Assembly: GCF_022352055.1 (NCBI RefSeq)
Contig: NZ_JAKRWM010000002.1
Span: forward strand, 434,001-498,000
DNA length: 64,000 nucleotides
Reading direction: 5' to 3'
DNA from: Cohnella mopanensis
GTDB lineage: Bacteria; Bacillota; Bacilli; Paenibacillales; Paenibacillaceae
Every line of letters starts with the position of its first letter. Within the stretch, counting starts at the first letter, position 1. A model generated the notes under the pieces. The model searched no databases and was not told the DNA's origin. It worked only from the letters and a program-made list of their open reading frames with translations. Shown here piece by piece: positions 37,375-46,668 of this stretch. Position numbers and translations under genes: made by a program.

Positions 37375-38490
37375 TTACTTTTGGTTACGATATTTGGCGT
37401 ATGCCCGAACGATTCGCTTGGCTGTCGCTCCCCAGCTAAACTGTTTCATGCAGTCGCTGCGCGCAAGACGAGACATTCGGTTCCGCGTGTCGCGCTGATT
37501 GCTAAGCTTGATAATGGCTTTGGCGAACCCTTGAGGTTGCTTGTAGTTTTTAATTAAAATGCCATTTCGGTTATGTTTAATGATTTCCTTGATCCCGCCG
37601 TTATTGGAAGCAATGACGGGCAGTCCGGAAGACATCGCTTCGACGTTCACCAATCCGAATGCTTCATGCTTCTGGGACGGACAGACGAATACATCCGCTT
37701 TCCTGTACACGTTATGGATGCTGCTGTGGGGAATGTTGCCAAGAAATCGGGTTCTCACTTTAAGTTTGCGAGCCAGGGAGCGCATTTGGTTCATATAACC
37801 CGGTCGCGATGAACCGCCGGCAATGATGACCTCTAAGGGTTTCTTGGCTTCGCCCTGAGCGAGCTTTACTGCCCGGAGAAGTACGGGCACCCCTTTGCGG
37901 GGAATGATTCTTCCCGTGAATAACACTTTGAACGTGCGGCCCGGGTTCGGTTTTCGCGCGGGCGAAAAACGATTCGTGTCCACGCCGAGCCATATTTTGC
38001 GTATTCGTCCCGAGATGCCGGGGAAACGCGATGACAATTGCTGCTTCAAGGATGAGCTATTGGCGAGTATGAGATCCGCATGGGCAACATCTCTGGCTGC
38101 TGCTGATCGGGTTGTGAAGGGGGGGCCGACAAATGTAAGGGAATGGAGGAACAAGGTCACGGGAATGCCCTTATTGCGAAGCAACTGTTTTAGAGGGCGG
38201 ATGAAACGCGGACGGTTGTCTACTTGGACGACATCGAACCGCTTATTGCCGATCCATTTCTTGACATGGGATAAATATTTCATAGGACTTCCGGTCGGCA
38301 CCCGATAAATATGAACTCCATTTATCTGGGAGTGCTGGGGATATCGAGGATGGCTCCTGCTTACAACGGTCACCTGATGAGATTTTGCCAGCTGTTTGGC
38401 TATGGCGAGAATGCCGATTTCAACGGAGCCTCCAAGCAAGGGAGGGACCGTAATTTGCTCTGGAGCAATAATCAAAATGCGCATATTCAT
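37375..38490 (-). CDS. Glycosyltransferase family 4 (GT-B fold), probable spore coat type
   Basis: 371 residues. N-terminal GT-B domain with the family-4 start (MRILIIAPEQITVPPLLGGSVE form), a Rossmann middle, and the C-terminal donor-binding part: GRIIPRKGVPVLLRAV near 190 and the catalytic HEAFGLVNVEAMSSGLPVIAS near 280, with E-x7-E spacing. It resembles CotSA-type glycosyltransferases that sit beside spore-coat genes. Start at 38490 is chosen because GGAG is 7 bases away; ATG at 38484 is an alternative. Acceptor and sugar are unknown. Confidence 0.88.
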   Translation of the reverse strand: MNMRILIIAPEQITVPPLLGGSVEIGILAIAKQLAKSHQVTVVSRSHPRYPQHSQINGVHIYRVPTGSPMKYLSHVKKWIGNKRFDVVQVDNRPRFIRPLKQLLRNKGIPVTLFLHSLTFVGPPFTTRSAAARDVAHADLILANSSSLKQQLSSRFPGISGRIRKIWLGVDTNRFSPARKPNPGRTFKVLFTGRIIPRKGVPVLLRAVKLAQGEAKKPLEVIIAGGSSRPGYMNQMRSLARKLKVRTRFLGNIPHSSIHNVYRKADVFVCPSQKHEAFGLVNVEAMSSGLPVIASNNGGIKEIIKHNRNGILIKNYKQPQGFAKAIIKLSNQRDTRNRMSRLARSDCMKQFSWGATAKRIVRAYAKYRNQK

Positions 38491-38650
38491 CCCCTTACTC
38501 CGTAATCGAGTTTTAAATTCGGTACACATCTAATTTATGTAAGAGATGTACAACTCTCCTGAGGCATTTATCTCCTAAGCCGAAGCTTTATTCGTGAAAA
38601 TGGGCGCTCTTTTGCTATAATACAGCCATACCTTCGAGAGGAGTTGCGGG

Positions 38651-39277
38651 ATGACGATTATTGGCAGATTGGCAACGTCCCTCCATCGTAAAGACGAGGA
38701 GCCCAACGTTGAGCTTGCACGCGCGATTGTAGACGAAGGGGATACCGAAGCGATAATCGAGCTGCTCGGTAACCTTAACCACAAAAATAAAAATATCCAA
38801 AGCGACTGTATCAAGGTACTCTATGAAATCGGAATGATGGAGCCATCTTTGATCTCCGAGCATTATCGATTGTTCGTGGCACTGCTCGGGAGCAAAAACA
38901 ACCGACTGGTGTGGGGAGCGATGACCGCGCTGGATGCGATCGCATCCGTTCAACCCGACGAGATCCACTCCGAGCTGTCTCCGATCTTGGAAGCTGCAGA
39001 CAAGGGATCCGTCATCACGAAGGATCACGGAGTCAGCATCTTAATTAAGCTTTACCGATCGGAGCGTTATGCGGATCAGGTGTTTCCGTTGCTCATTAGT
39101 CTGTTGAAGAGTTGTCCGACCAATCAGCTTCCCATGTATGCCGAGAATGCGATGCCGGCGATCCGTAACGAACATAAAGACGACCTTTCCGAGACGCTCC
39201 TGTCGAGGCTGATCGAAATCGAGAAAGATAGCAAGCGTAAGCGAGTTGAGAAGGTAATCGTGAAGCTTGGCAGCTAG
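38651..39277 (+). CDS. HEAT-like alpha-helical repeat protein
   Basis: 208 residues, all-helical by composition, with about four to five repeats of ~35-40 residues (for example AIIELLGNLNHKNKNIQSDC, LFVALLGSKNNRLVWGAMTA) typical of HEAT-type scaffolds. No catalytic motif. A TATAAT at 38616-38621 and GAGAGGAG before the ATG support expression as a single gene. Function unknown; the gene at the right edge (63486) also looks helical-repeat-like but is not obviously related. Confidence 0.8.
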   Translation: MTIIGRLATSLHRKDEEPNVELARAIVDEGDTEAIIELLGNLNHKNKNIQSDCIKVLYEIGMMEPSLISEHYRLFVALLGSKNNRLVWGAMTALDAIASVQPDEIHSELSPILEAADKGSVITKDHGVSILIKLYRSERYADQVFPLLISLLKSCPTNQLPMYAENAMPAIRNEHKDDLSETLLSRLIEIEKDSKRKRVEKVIVKLGS

Positions 39278-39314
39278 AGTTTAGTTCGTATTACCTGGAT
39301 GATTTAGCCGAATA

Positions 39315-39364
39315 AACGGGAGTGATTTCGAAGGTCGCACAACACCTTTGAAATCACTCCCGTT
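39315..39364. terminator. Long bidirectional terminator
   Basis: A 21-bp stem with a single G-T pair around an 8-base loop lies between the convergent HEAT-like gene and the YheC/YheD array. T-runs on either side are poor, so stem strength must do the work. Confidence 0.8.
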
Positions 39365-39385
39365 CAGTTTATAGGGGGTCGGCCG

Positions 39386-40579
39386 TCAATCCAAGCGATC
39401 CGAATAATCGTCGATTTCGTCCAGTTGCAGTCGCTGCTCCAAATTCGCGTTCTTGCTCGTGGAAAGCTTGTTGTCCCGCGATTCTTTCTTCTGGCGATAC
39501 GTCCAAAGCGCGTATTCAATGGGGCGTACGATCGCTTTGCGGTAAACCTCGTGTTCTCCCGCTTGCTTAAATACTTCACGAGAGGGCTTCGGATTGACCT
39601 CTAACAGCCAGATTTTCCCGTTCCTGTCGATTGCCAGATCGAGAGCCAATTCGCACAACGCGCCGTAAGAGGTTTCTAGATGGCGGGCGACGTTAATGCC
39701 GAAAGCTTCGGCGGTTTTGCGAATTTCCGTGATCGTCGCTTCACTGCCGATCCATTGCCGCAGAAGGGAGTTCATGGAGGCCGCCTCACCTCCGCCATGC
39801 AGATTGGACGTTATGCTGCGCACAGGTCCAACGCGACCTGCACAGCCCGTCACTTCCCAAGCCCCTGAGCCGTTCTTCTGCACGAGCATGCGATAGTCGT
39901 GAATTCTCCCGTTCGGCAGTTTAATGTTAAGCCCTTGCTGAACAATATAACGATCGCCATGCATATCCCAGCTTCCAAGAGCGGCCGAAAGACCGCTTCG
40001 AGAAATGCGTCTAGGCCGTACGATGCTCCTCGCGTGATTCCGGCCTTGCAGCAGCAATGTACCGTCCTTTCCCCGATCGATGCGAAGGATTCCTCGTCCC
40101 CCGGTTCCGTTAATCGGTTTTAAGTATACGGTCGGGAACTTCTTGAGCACGGCCACGACATCTTCAGTCGATTGATACAACCTCGTAACCGGCAAGTGGG
40201 CACGGAAGCTGGCGACTTTGCTTAGCGTACGATAGACAGTCCATTTGTTGCGAAGAGGCCGATTGAGGAACAAGAGGTGGGAGTAACGCTTGCGGAAAGC
40301 GAGTAATTGTTGGAAGCGGTAGCTTCTCTGAATACGGCATCGGTCATAAATTACGTTAGGGAAGCGTACCCAGCTCCTGCCCCACTTTTTGGTCGTACCG
40401 TTAAAAACCATCGCATGAATTTTACCGCTGCTATCCTCTACGTCTTGCGGAGTAAACACGAAGACGGATATTCCGATCCGCTTGCCCGCGGCGATCATTT
40501 TCTCGTAAACCGGACGCTCTTCCAAAACTTTGGACTCATTCAGATATAAGGTGAGAATGCCGAGAATGGGCTGCGCCAT
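39386..40579 (-). CDS. YheC/YheD-family ATP-grasp protein, short form (array member 5)
   Basis: 397 residues, last in transcription order. It starts directly with GILTLYLNES, the alpha/beta pre-ATP-grasp domain (about 1-80), then a helical linker, and the ATP-grasp domain with the nucleotide Lys K154 in YLKPINGTGGRGI, IVQQGLNI near 212, DYRMLVQK near 225 and metal ligands E327 and N329 in LLEVNPKPS. A charged tail of ~45 residues follows that the other members lack. GCGGAGGTG precedes the ATG. Spacing of 75 bases to the previous member is the largest in the array. Confidence 0.88.
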   Translation of the reverse strand: MAQPILGILTLYLNESKVLEERPVYEKMIAAGKRIGISVFVFTPQDVEDSSGKIHAMVFNGTTKKWGRSWVRFPNVIYDRCRIQRSYRFQQLLAFRKRYSHLLFLNRPLRNKWTVYRTLSKVASFRAHLPVTRLYQSTEDVVAVLKKFPTVYLKPINGTGGRGILRIDRGKDGTLLLQGRNHARSIVRPRRISRSGLSAALGSWDMHGDRYIVQQGLNIKLPNGRIHDYRMLVQKNGSGAWEVTGCAGRVGPVRSITSNLHGGGEAASMNSLLRQWIGSEATITEIRKTAEAFGINVARHLETSYGALCELALDLAIDRNGKIWLLEVNPKPSREVFKQAGEHEVYRKAIVRPIEYALWTYRQKKESRDNKLSTSKNANLEQRLQLDEIDDYSDRLD

Positions 40580-40654
40580 GGATTTTTCACCTCCGCGCCG
40601 AAAAGTTCGGCTGGGAAAGGGCGAAGCTTAAGCCACAGTATGCCGAAATTGCGT

Positions 40655-41827
40655 TCATGTGGCTACGCCTCCTTTGTTTTCTTGCTGCAGGCGATGAAGA
40701 TAGAGGCTATATTGAAAAATTCGCTCCAGCGATTTGTTGCGAATATGCGGTTCGTCGAACTTCATCGGCTTGGAATTCGCTTCGAAAAACCAGACGTGCC
40801 CGACTTCATCGACGCCAAGATCCATCGACATCTCGCACAAACGGGAGTGAGCGGATCGTTCGATTTGTTTCGCTAAAGTAATCGTCGTGTTGCGGACTTT
40901 GACAAGTACCTTCTCCGTTTTTTCCTTGCCGAAAATCGAGCTAAGCAATTTTTCCGGATCGTCGATATATCCGCCACGCGGAACATGGGTCGTAATGCTG
41001 GAATCGCCCGCTACCCGGGCTCCGATGCCCGATAGCTCCCATTGTCCGGTTCCGTTTTTCTGAACCAACGCCCTCAGGTCGAACGGTCGGCTGTTTACGG
41101 TCGCCAAATTGATTCCTTGCTGGGCGATATACGGCTCGCCAAGAACATCGGATTGTTTCACTACACGGTCCCATAACCTTTTCATCGTACCGGACCGATA
41201 TGTCCGGCTGCCCTTTTCTTCTTGAATCTTCAAGCGATAGGGCAACCGTTTCTCCGGTTGCACCATCACTGTCATGATCCCTACGCCTGCCTTCCCGCGA
41301 ACGGGCTTGAGATAGAGCATGCTATGCTTCTTCAGAAGGTTAGCCAGAATGAGCGGCGCCGTAAGCTTCTTCGTCTCGGGGATATAAGCTTTCGTCGCTT
41401 TATTGTCGTTCAGCCATTGGAACAAGGACCATTTGTTGAAAAACCGACGATTGAACAGTCGCATATTAGGTTGCTTCGATAGTGCCGCCAGTTTTTTTTT
41501 CACTCGCGGCAACCTTTCGTCTTCCCGTTGGGGAATTCGGTTGTAGACGATGTCTGGACGCGGAAACCAGTTCCGTACCCATGTATCGTCCTCTTGGCGA
41601 AAAGTATATCCGAGTACCCTCGCAGCATGAAGCTTCAAATGTTTGACCGTGATGACGTAGGTGACGATACCCATTTGTTTGCCTGTAATAATGAGGTCGG
41701 CAAAATTGCTCCGGTTACCGCGAAACAATTGAATATCATCTTCGATGGTGAGAATCGCGACGATCGGTTTATCAGCCATTTCATCCGCAACATTCGGTTG
41801 GGGGGAGAGAGATTTCGGAATCGTCAA
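40655..41827 (-). CDS. YheC/YheD-family ATP-grasp protein, short form (array member 4)
   Basis: 390 residues. Short-form architecture: a ~20-residue leader, alpha/beta domain from PIVAILTIED, ATP-grasp core with K174 in YLKPVRGKAGVGI, IAQQGINL, FDLRALVQK and WFFEANSKPM. The TTG start lies 7 bases after AGGAGGG and overlaps the previous stop by 4 bp (TTGA). All residues needed for ATP and metal binding are kept, so it is probably active. Sequence divergence from its neighbours is large, so it is an old duplicate. Confidence 0.88.
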   Translation of the reverse strand: MTIPKSLSPQPNVADEMADKPIVAILTIEDDIQLFRGNRSNFADLIITGKQMGIVTYVITVKHLKLHAARVLGYTFRQEDDTWVRNWFPRPDIVYNRIPQREDERLPRVKKKLAALSKQPNMRLFNRRFFNKWSLFQWLNDNKATKAYIPETKKLTAPLILANLLKKHSMLYLKPVRGKAGVGIMTVMVQPEKRLPYRLKIQEEKGSRTYRSGTMKRLWDRVVKQSDVLGEPYIAQQGINLATVNSRPFDLRALVQKNGTGQWELSGIGARVAGDSSITTHVPRGGYIDDPEKLLSSIFGKEKTEKVLVKVRNTTITLAKQIERSAHSRLCEMSMDLGVDEVGHVWFFEANSKPMKFDEPHIRNKSLERIFQYSLYLHRLQQENKGGVAT

Positions 41828-43200
41828 GATTCATCCCTCCTGCGGAATTTACTCAAGTAAAGGCAATGATCCAGTAGATATTCGAGAGAAGCTTTACCTT
41901 GCTCCTTCAGCGCAGGATGCTTGAAGATCGACCTACCCGGCTTGGCGTTCGCCTCGAACATCCAGACGGCGCTATCCCGATCGATGCCGATATCGAGCCC
42001 GAGCTCGCCTAACTGATGGGAGTAGTTGCGCTCGATGGCTTCAGACAGCTTGATGGCGACCTCTTTGGCCTCCTTGAGCACATCCTCCGCTTTCGTGCCG
42101 AAAGTCCGGCTGAGCGCTTGCTCCGGAGTCATGAGCGAACCCCCATTTTTGATGTGGGTTGTCACGCTGCCCCGTCCCGCTTTTTTGGCGCCGATTCCGG
42201 CGACGACCCACTCATTGCGGCCGTCCTTATGCATATGGAAACGAAAATCGATCGGGCAATTGTCGATTTCGACCAATCGAATGCCTTGCTGGACGACATA
42301 ATTGCTTAAATTGCCTCCGTGTCGGGTTCGTAGCATTTTCATAAGGCTATTGAAATTGCTGAACCTCAGCAGCACGTTCCCGTCGCTCCTACGGTAGCGG
42401 ATGAAGTATCCTTTGCGAGGGTGATAGGTAAGCCGGTATATCCCAACGCCAAGGCTGCCCGCGGTCGGTTTGTAGTAGAGAAATTGATGTTTTTCTAGCA
42501 ACTCTTTGATTTTCTCCGGACTCGGATTGTTGATCGATTCCGGGAGATGCCTTAAAGCTTCTACATCGTTGTCCAGAAGAGTATAAACATCGGACTTGTT
42601 GAAGAAGCTCCAGTTGAAGAAAGGAATTTTTTTCTTGACGAATCGCTCCCGGAGGGAAGTCATCGTCATACCGACTTCAGCTCGTCGGCTTGGTAGGCGG
42701 TTATAGACAACATCCGGTAACGGAACGACGCGCCGAGTCCAACCGCCGCCGCCGTCCAAGAACCAACCGTGAATCGTTTCCTGCTGCCAATTAATATCGC
42801 GAGGCGTGAACGCGAAGAAATAGGCTTTCTTCTGACCGAGCTGAAGAAGCTGTTTAATGAACCCGGTTCTTTCCCCGAACGGAGCGGATGAAGAGCGGAT
42901 GTTGCTATCGGTCAGTACTCCGATGAGAGGCCCAAGCTGAATTTCTTCTCCTTCATCTTTAGCCAGATAAACATTGCCGGAATTAGGAATTCTTACGGAC
43001 CGCCTAAGCCCCGCAGACATGTAGACATGATGACCTTTACGTTTGATGGTCCGCACTGTGGCGGGTACGCTGTCTTTGCCGAGCTTGACGTTAACCGATT
43101 TACGTCCGTCAAGCTTAAGCAGCTTCGCAAGCGGGCTGGAAAACCATACGATACGTTCCGGCTGCTGTGTGAAATGGACGTTACAGATGGTCAAACTCAT
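41824..43200 (-). CDS. YheC/YheD-family ATP-grasp protein, long form (array member 3)
   Basis: 458 residues. Long form: a beta-rich N-terminal domain of about 90 residues with Lys/Val-rich strands precedes the alpha/beta domain that begins at GPLIGVLTDSN (residue 90). ATP-grasp core: K244 in YYKPTAGSLGVGI, VVQQGIRL, DFRFHMHK and WMFEANAKPG near the C-terminus. The start overlaps the preceding gene by 20 bp, with GGGAGGG upstream. The layout matches YheD, about 450 residues in Bacillus. Confidence 0.9.
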   Translation of the reverse strand: MSLTICNVHFTQQPERIVWFSSPLAKLLKLDGRKSVNVKLGKDSVPATVRTIKRKGHHVYMSAGLRRSVRIPNSGNVYLAKDEGEEIQLGPLIGVLTDSNIRSSSAPFGERTGFIKQLLQLGQKKAYFFAFTPRDINWQQETIHGWFLDGGGGWTRRVVPLPDVVYNRLPSRRAEVGMTMTSLRERFVKKKIPFFNWSFFNKSDVYTLLDNDVEALRHLPESINNPSPEKIKELLEKHQFLYYKPTAGSLGVGIYRLTYHPRKGYFIRYRRSDGNVLLRFSNFNSLMKMLRTRHGGNLSNYVVQQGIRLVEIDNCPIDFRFHMHKDGRNEWVVAGIGAKKAGRGSVTTHIKNGGSLMTPEQALSRTFGTKAEDVLKEAKEVAIKLSEAIERNYSHQLGELGLDIGIDRDSAVWMFEANAKPGRSIFKHPALKEQGKASLEYLLDHCLYLSKFRRRDES

Positions 43201-44353
43201 GAATTACCCTCCCAAGTGGTCGAAGCAGGATAGATCTGGCATAGGACAACGGCTGTAGGGCAGCGGCCAGCACGGCCTCTTGGCCTGCGGAGCGCATAGA
43301 GGTGCGCCCCGGCTTGGAGTTAGCCTCCAGAAACCACAGCTTGCCGCTGCAGTCTACCCCAAAGTCCAAACCGATTTCGGCGAATCGTCCCAATGTTTGT
43401 TCCAGTCTAGCAACGATCAGAAATGATAAGCTGCTTACTTCTTGGAGCAGCTCGGCTCCACGTTGTTCTCCGAAAAGCTTAGTCAGCACTTCCTTCGCCG
43501 GAGCGGCATTGCCGCCACCGTGAAGATTGGACGTCACGTTGTCCGGGGACCCGAGGCGAGCGGCTACGCCGGTCAACGTCCAACGGCCGGTTTGGTCCTT
43601 CTGCATCAAGCAGCGTAGATCGAACGGCTCTCCATTTCGACCCTTCAGCTCCAGCAGCGGCTGCATCAGATAGGCACGATCTCCAATCCAACGGTCTAGA
43701 CGATGCAGCGCCTCCGCTTCGCTTAAGCCGTGGATAGCCATCGGACGATTATCGCCTTGCCTGCCCGTTAGATTGACTTTCCCGTTCCCGACTCGGCATA
43801 TCGCGATAACGCGTTTGCCTTGGCTGCCGGCTATCGGCTTCAGGAAAACGGAACCGCGGCACTTCCGCAACCAAGCGGCGATCGAGGTTGGACCCTGATA
43901 TCGGACCGTCGGGGGTATCGTCTTCGCGATTGTTCTATCAGTCGATAACACTTCGTACACTTTTCCTTTATGCGGCAAGAATCCATTCAGGAAGGTAAGC
44001 TGTTTAACGGCACGAATATTCTGGATGGCTAATCGGTAACGTCGCTTCTCCTCTTGCGTCTCCGGCCAAGAACGATCGTAGACGACGGAGGGCAATTGCC
44101 GCCTGCACGCTTCCCAACGATGCTTATCCGGGTTCCAACTCCAGCCTTTAACGGAATCGTTCGCGGCATCCCAGGTCCATGGAGCAAATGCGAACAATTG
44201 CAGACCGCTTGCTGCCCCCAGCACGTTAAGGCGTTTGATGAAGGTGCTTTCCGCGAACGGGGGGTTCCCGTTGCGTTCGCATACGAGTATTCCTAATGCC
44301 GTATCCGAGCGTACTTTTCCATAGGGTTTAGAAACCGGAGATGTAACGGGCAT
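43181..44353 (-). CDS. YheC/YheD-family ATP-grasp protein, short form (array member 2)
   Basis: 390 residues. Short form beginning near ALGILVCERNG (residue ~19). ATP-grasp core has VFLKPIAGSQGKRV near 168, where Arg replaces the second glycine of the usual GxGI turn, then LMQPLLEL in place of VQQGL, FDLRCLMQK and WFLEANSKPG. The changed loop and the lost QQG suggest altered nucleotide or substrate handling, although the metal end is intact. It overlaps the previous gene by 26 bp and has no clear ribosome binding site, so translation probably depends on coupling. Confidence 0.87.
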   Translation of the reverse strand: MPVTSPVSKPYGKVRSDTALGILVCERNGNPPFAESTFIKRLNVLGAASGLQLFAFAPWTWDAANDSVKGWSWNPDKHRWEACRRQLPSVVYDRSWPETQEEKRRYRLAIQNIRAVKQLTFLNGFLPHKGKVYEVLSTDRTIAKTIPPTVRYQGPTSIAAWLRKCRGSVFLKPIAGSQGKRVIAICRVGNGKVNLTGRQGDNRPMAIHGLSEAEALHRLDRWIGDRAYLMQPLLELKGRNGEPFDLRCLMQKDQTGRWTLTGVAARLGSPDNVTSNLHGGGNAAPAKEVLTKLFGEQRGAELLQEVSSLSFLIVARLEQTLGRFAEIGLDFGVDCSGKLWFLEANSKPGRTSMRSAGQEAVLAAALQPLSYARSILLRPLGRVIHEFDHL

Positions 44354-45695
44354 ATTGAATTAGCATCCGCACCGAGGGGCGGATTTTCCCTTCATTAAGT
44401 GGTGTATTATCGTTCTTAGACGGCTTGGAATTGACCTCAAGCAGCCATACCCTTCCCATGGTATCCAACGCAAGATCGATTCCAAGCTCGCCGAAATGAG
44501 CCGGAATATGCGTATCTACTCCCCGGGCAATGTCCAGCGCTGCTCTCGACAGGCGCGAGGAAGCATCTCCCCGGAATTGGACGGGAAGATTGGACTTGGC
44601 TACGGATTCCCTCACCGTCGAGAGAGTTCCTCCCCTAGCGAGATTAGACACGAAATGATGGCTTCCCGCCGTTCGGGCCACGATCGAGGTGATCACCCAT
44701 TTGCCGCTTGCATTTTTCTGCGTTAAAGCACGGTAGTCCACGGGGCGTCCTCCGATTTCAATCAAATTAAGCCCTTGCTGTACGAGATAGCGGACGGTTT
44801 TCATCTTGGCGGCAATCGTCGAGAATAGCTTCACTAAGCTGCTGTAGGATTGCTTCTTCGTACCGCCGACGGTGGCATAGGAAGCTTGCCAGTTTTCCGG
44901 ACCGATTCGCGAGAGACGGATGATTCCCTTGCCCAAGCTTCCTCTAACAGGCTTAAGGAAGACGGAGCTATACCTGGAGCACATACTTTTGAGCATCGTA
45001 TAGTTTTGCAGGGAGTGGGATTCAGGCAAATATCTTTGCAAAGAGCTGTCTTTCTTCAAAGCTTCGAACACTTCGGATTTGTCGAGAAATTTCTCGTTAA
45101 ACACATGCGCTCCGAAACGGTGCTTGATCTCGCGCATAAATTGCTGGACAATCGGACGATTTTCCAACTTGCGGGAGGTTAAGCGGTTGTTCACGACATC
45201 GGGGGCGGGCAGCACCATTTTGTTCCAGCTTTTGGTGTACACCCAGCCCTCGACGGAAGACAGACTTGACCCGATCGCTTTCGGAGTGAAAAAATACACA
45301 TAGGCGCCTTGGCTACGGCAGGCATCGGTTAACTCGCGGCAGAACATCGTAATGTCTCCGAACGGTTTATCCGCTTGCCCAGGATTATCGCGACTGACCA
45401 TGACTCCGATTAGCGGACCGAGAGCCAATGTTCTAGTCGTTGTCTTGTACTGGATGCGAAGCGGTGTCCCGGAGAAGATCCCTATTCTGCGAGCAAGCGT
45501 CTGGCTGATTCTGAGCCCTTCAAATCGGGGCACGGGGACGATGGTGACGGAGTGACGGAATGAACCGAATTGTAAAGCTAGATGCTGCTGAGCGGGGATT
45601 TTCCACTGCTTCATCAGGGATTCTCCCAGCATCAGGACGTCATCGGACAATATGCCGGAACTGATGACCTGGACGTCGATTTTTGGGGTGGACAT
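44328..45695 (-). CDS. YheC/YheD-family ATP-grasp protein, long form (array member 1)
   Basis: 455 residues, first in the array. N-terminal beta domain of ~105 residues, then GPLIGVMVSRDN, a helical part, and the ATP-grasp core with VFLKPVRGSLGKGII, LVQQGLNL, DYRALTQK and WLLEVNSKPS. Six further codons are open upstream, but the ATG at 45695 follows GGAAGGAG by 8 bases. Architecture matches YheD. A promoter was not evident in the 200-base gap to the divergent methyltransferase; a sporulation sigma factor is expected. Confidence 0.9.
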   Translation of the reverse strand: MSTPKIDVQVISSGILSDDVLMLGESLMKQWKIPAQQHLALQFGSFRHSVTIVPVPRFEGLRISQTLARRIGIFSGTPLRIQYKTTTRTLALGPLIGVMVSRDNPGQADKPFGDITMFCRELTDACRSQGAYVYFFTPKAIGSSLSSVEGWVYTKSWNKMVLPAPDVVNNRLTSRKLENRPIVQQFMREIKHRFGAHVFNEKFLDKSEVFEALKKDSSLQRYLPESHSLQNYTMLKSMCSRYSSVFLKPVRGSLGKGIIRLSRIGPENWQASYATVGGTKKQSYSSLVKLFSTIAAKMKTVRYLVQQGLNLIEIGGRPVDYRALTQKNASGKWVITSIVARTAGSHHFVSNLARGGTLSTVRESVAKSNLPVQFRGDASSRLSRAALDIARGVDTHIPAHFGELGIDLALDTMGRVWLLEVNSKPSKNDNTPLNEGKIRPSVRMLIQYARYISGF

Positions 45696-45906
45696 GTTTC
45701 GTACTCCTTCCACCTTTGCGTATGTCGTGGCGAAGGCTCTCGTAGGCTTCCTTCCCGGGGGCTAGCGAGAATACTCCATCATATGAGGACATCTATCTAT
45801 CGGTGATAGCCCTTAATGGATTGGGACTTGGGGTAGGAATGATGTTATGATGGAAAATAAGAATTTCAGGGGAAGTCATAGGATAGCGTAAAGGAGTTTA
45901 AGTTTC

Positions 45907-46668
45907 ATGGGAGATTGGTTTACTGAAAGTTTCGGCGAGGATTATAAAATCGTCTACCGCCATCGGAATGGGGAAAACGCGGCACGGGAAATCGCCGCGA
46001 TGATGAAGTGGATGAATATTCGTCCGGGGGCTGCCGTACTGGATGTCGGCTGCGGGATGGGGCGACATGCCCTCGTGTTAAAAGAATTAGGCTACGCGGT
46101 AACAGGACTGGATTTGTCCGACGTTTTGCTTAATGAAGCTCGTAGTGCAGAAGCCGGTAAGGACATCGTATGGATTAACGGCGACATGCGCAGCTTGCCG
46201 TTCGAAGACGGTTCCTTCGAAGCCGTGGTCAACTGGTTTACCTCTTTCGGCTATTTTACCGATTACCGTGATAATGTACGGGTATTGCATCAAATCAAGA
46301 GGGTACTTAAACCGGAGGGCCGGTATTTGATCGATTTCTTGAACTCGAATTATTTAGTGCGCCATCTGGTGCCGCTATCCGAACGGGTAGACGAACAGAC
46401 AGGATTACATATCGTAGAGAAGCGTAAGATCGAAGATGGTTTTGTCGTTAAAAATATCGAAGTCAAGCCTCCCGTGGACGAAAATGGCCATCAAGCGGCA
46501 ACCCGATATTACGAGGAACGCGTCCGCTTAATCGGCTTGGAGCAGTTCGAGCAGATGCTAGACGAAACGGGAATGTCGCTGGAGCAAATTTATGGGGATT
46601 ACGACGGTAGTCCCTATCATCCGGAGAGCTCTAAACGTCTTATTCTTCAGGGGAGAAGCCGAGGATGA
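45907..46668 (+). CDS. Class I SAM-dependent methyltransferase
   Basis: 253 residues. SAM-binding motif I is VLDVGCGMGRHA near 40, followed by TGLDLSDVLL (motif II) and a Gly-Asp loop NGDMRSLPF near 95. The C-terminal part shows YYEERVRLIGLEQFEQML, the usual substrate cap of this group. Substrate unknown. GTAAAGGAG precedes the ATG, and the stop overlaps the next start by 4 bp. It is divergent from the ATP-grasp array. Confidence 0.9.
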   Translation: MGDWFTESFGEDYKIVYRHRNGENAAREIAAMMKWMNIRPGAAVLDVGCGMGRHALVLKELGYAVTGLDLSDVLLNEARSAEAGKDIVWINGDMRSLPFEDGSFEAVVNWFTSFGYFTDYRDNVRVLHQIKRVLKPEGRYLIDFLNSNYLVRHLVPLSERVDEQTGLHIVEKRKIEDGFVVKNIEVKPPVDENGHQAATRYYEERVRLIGLEQFEQMLDETGMSLEQIYGDYDGSPYHPESSKRLILQGRSRG

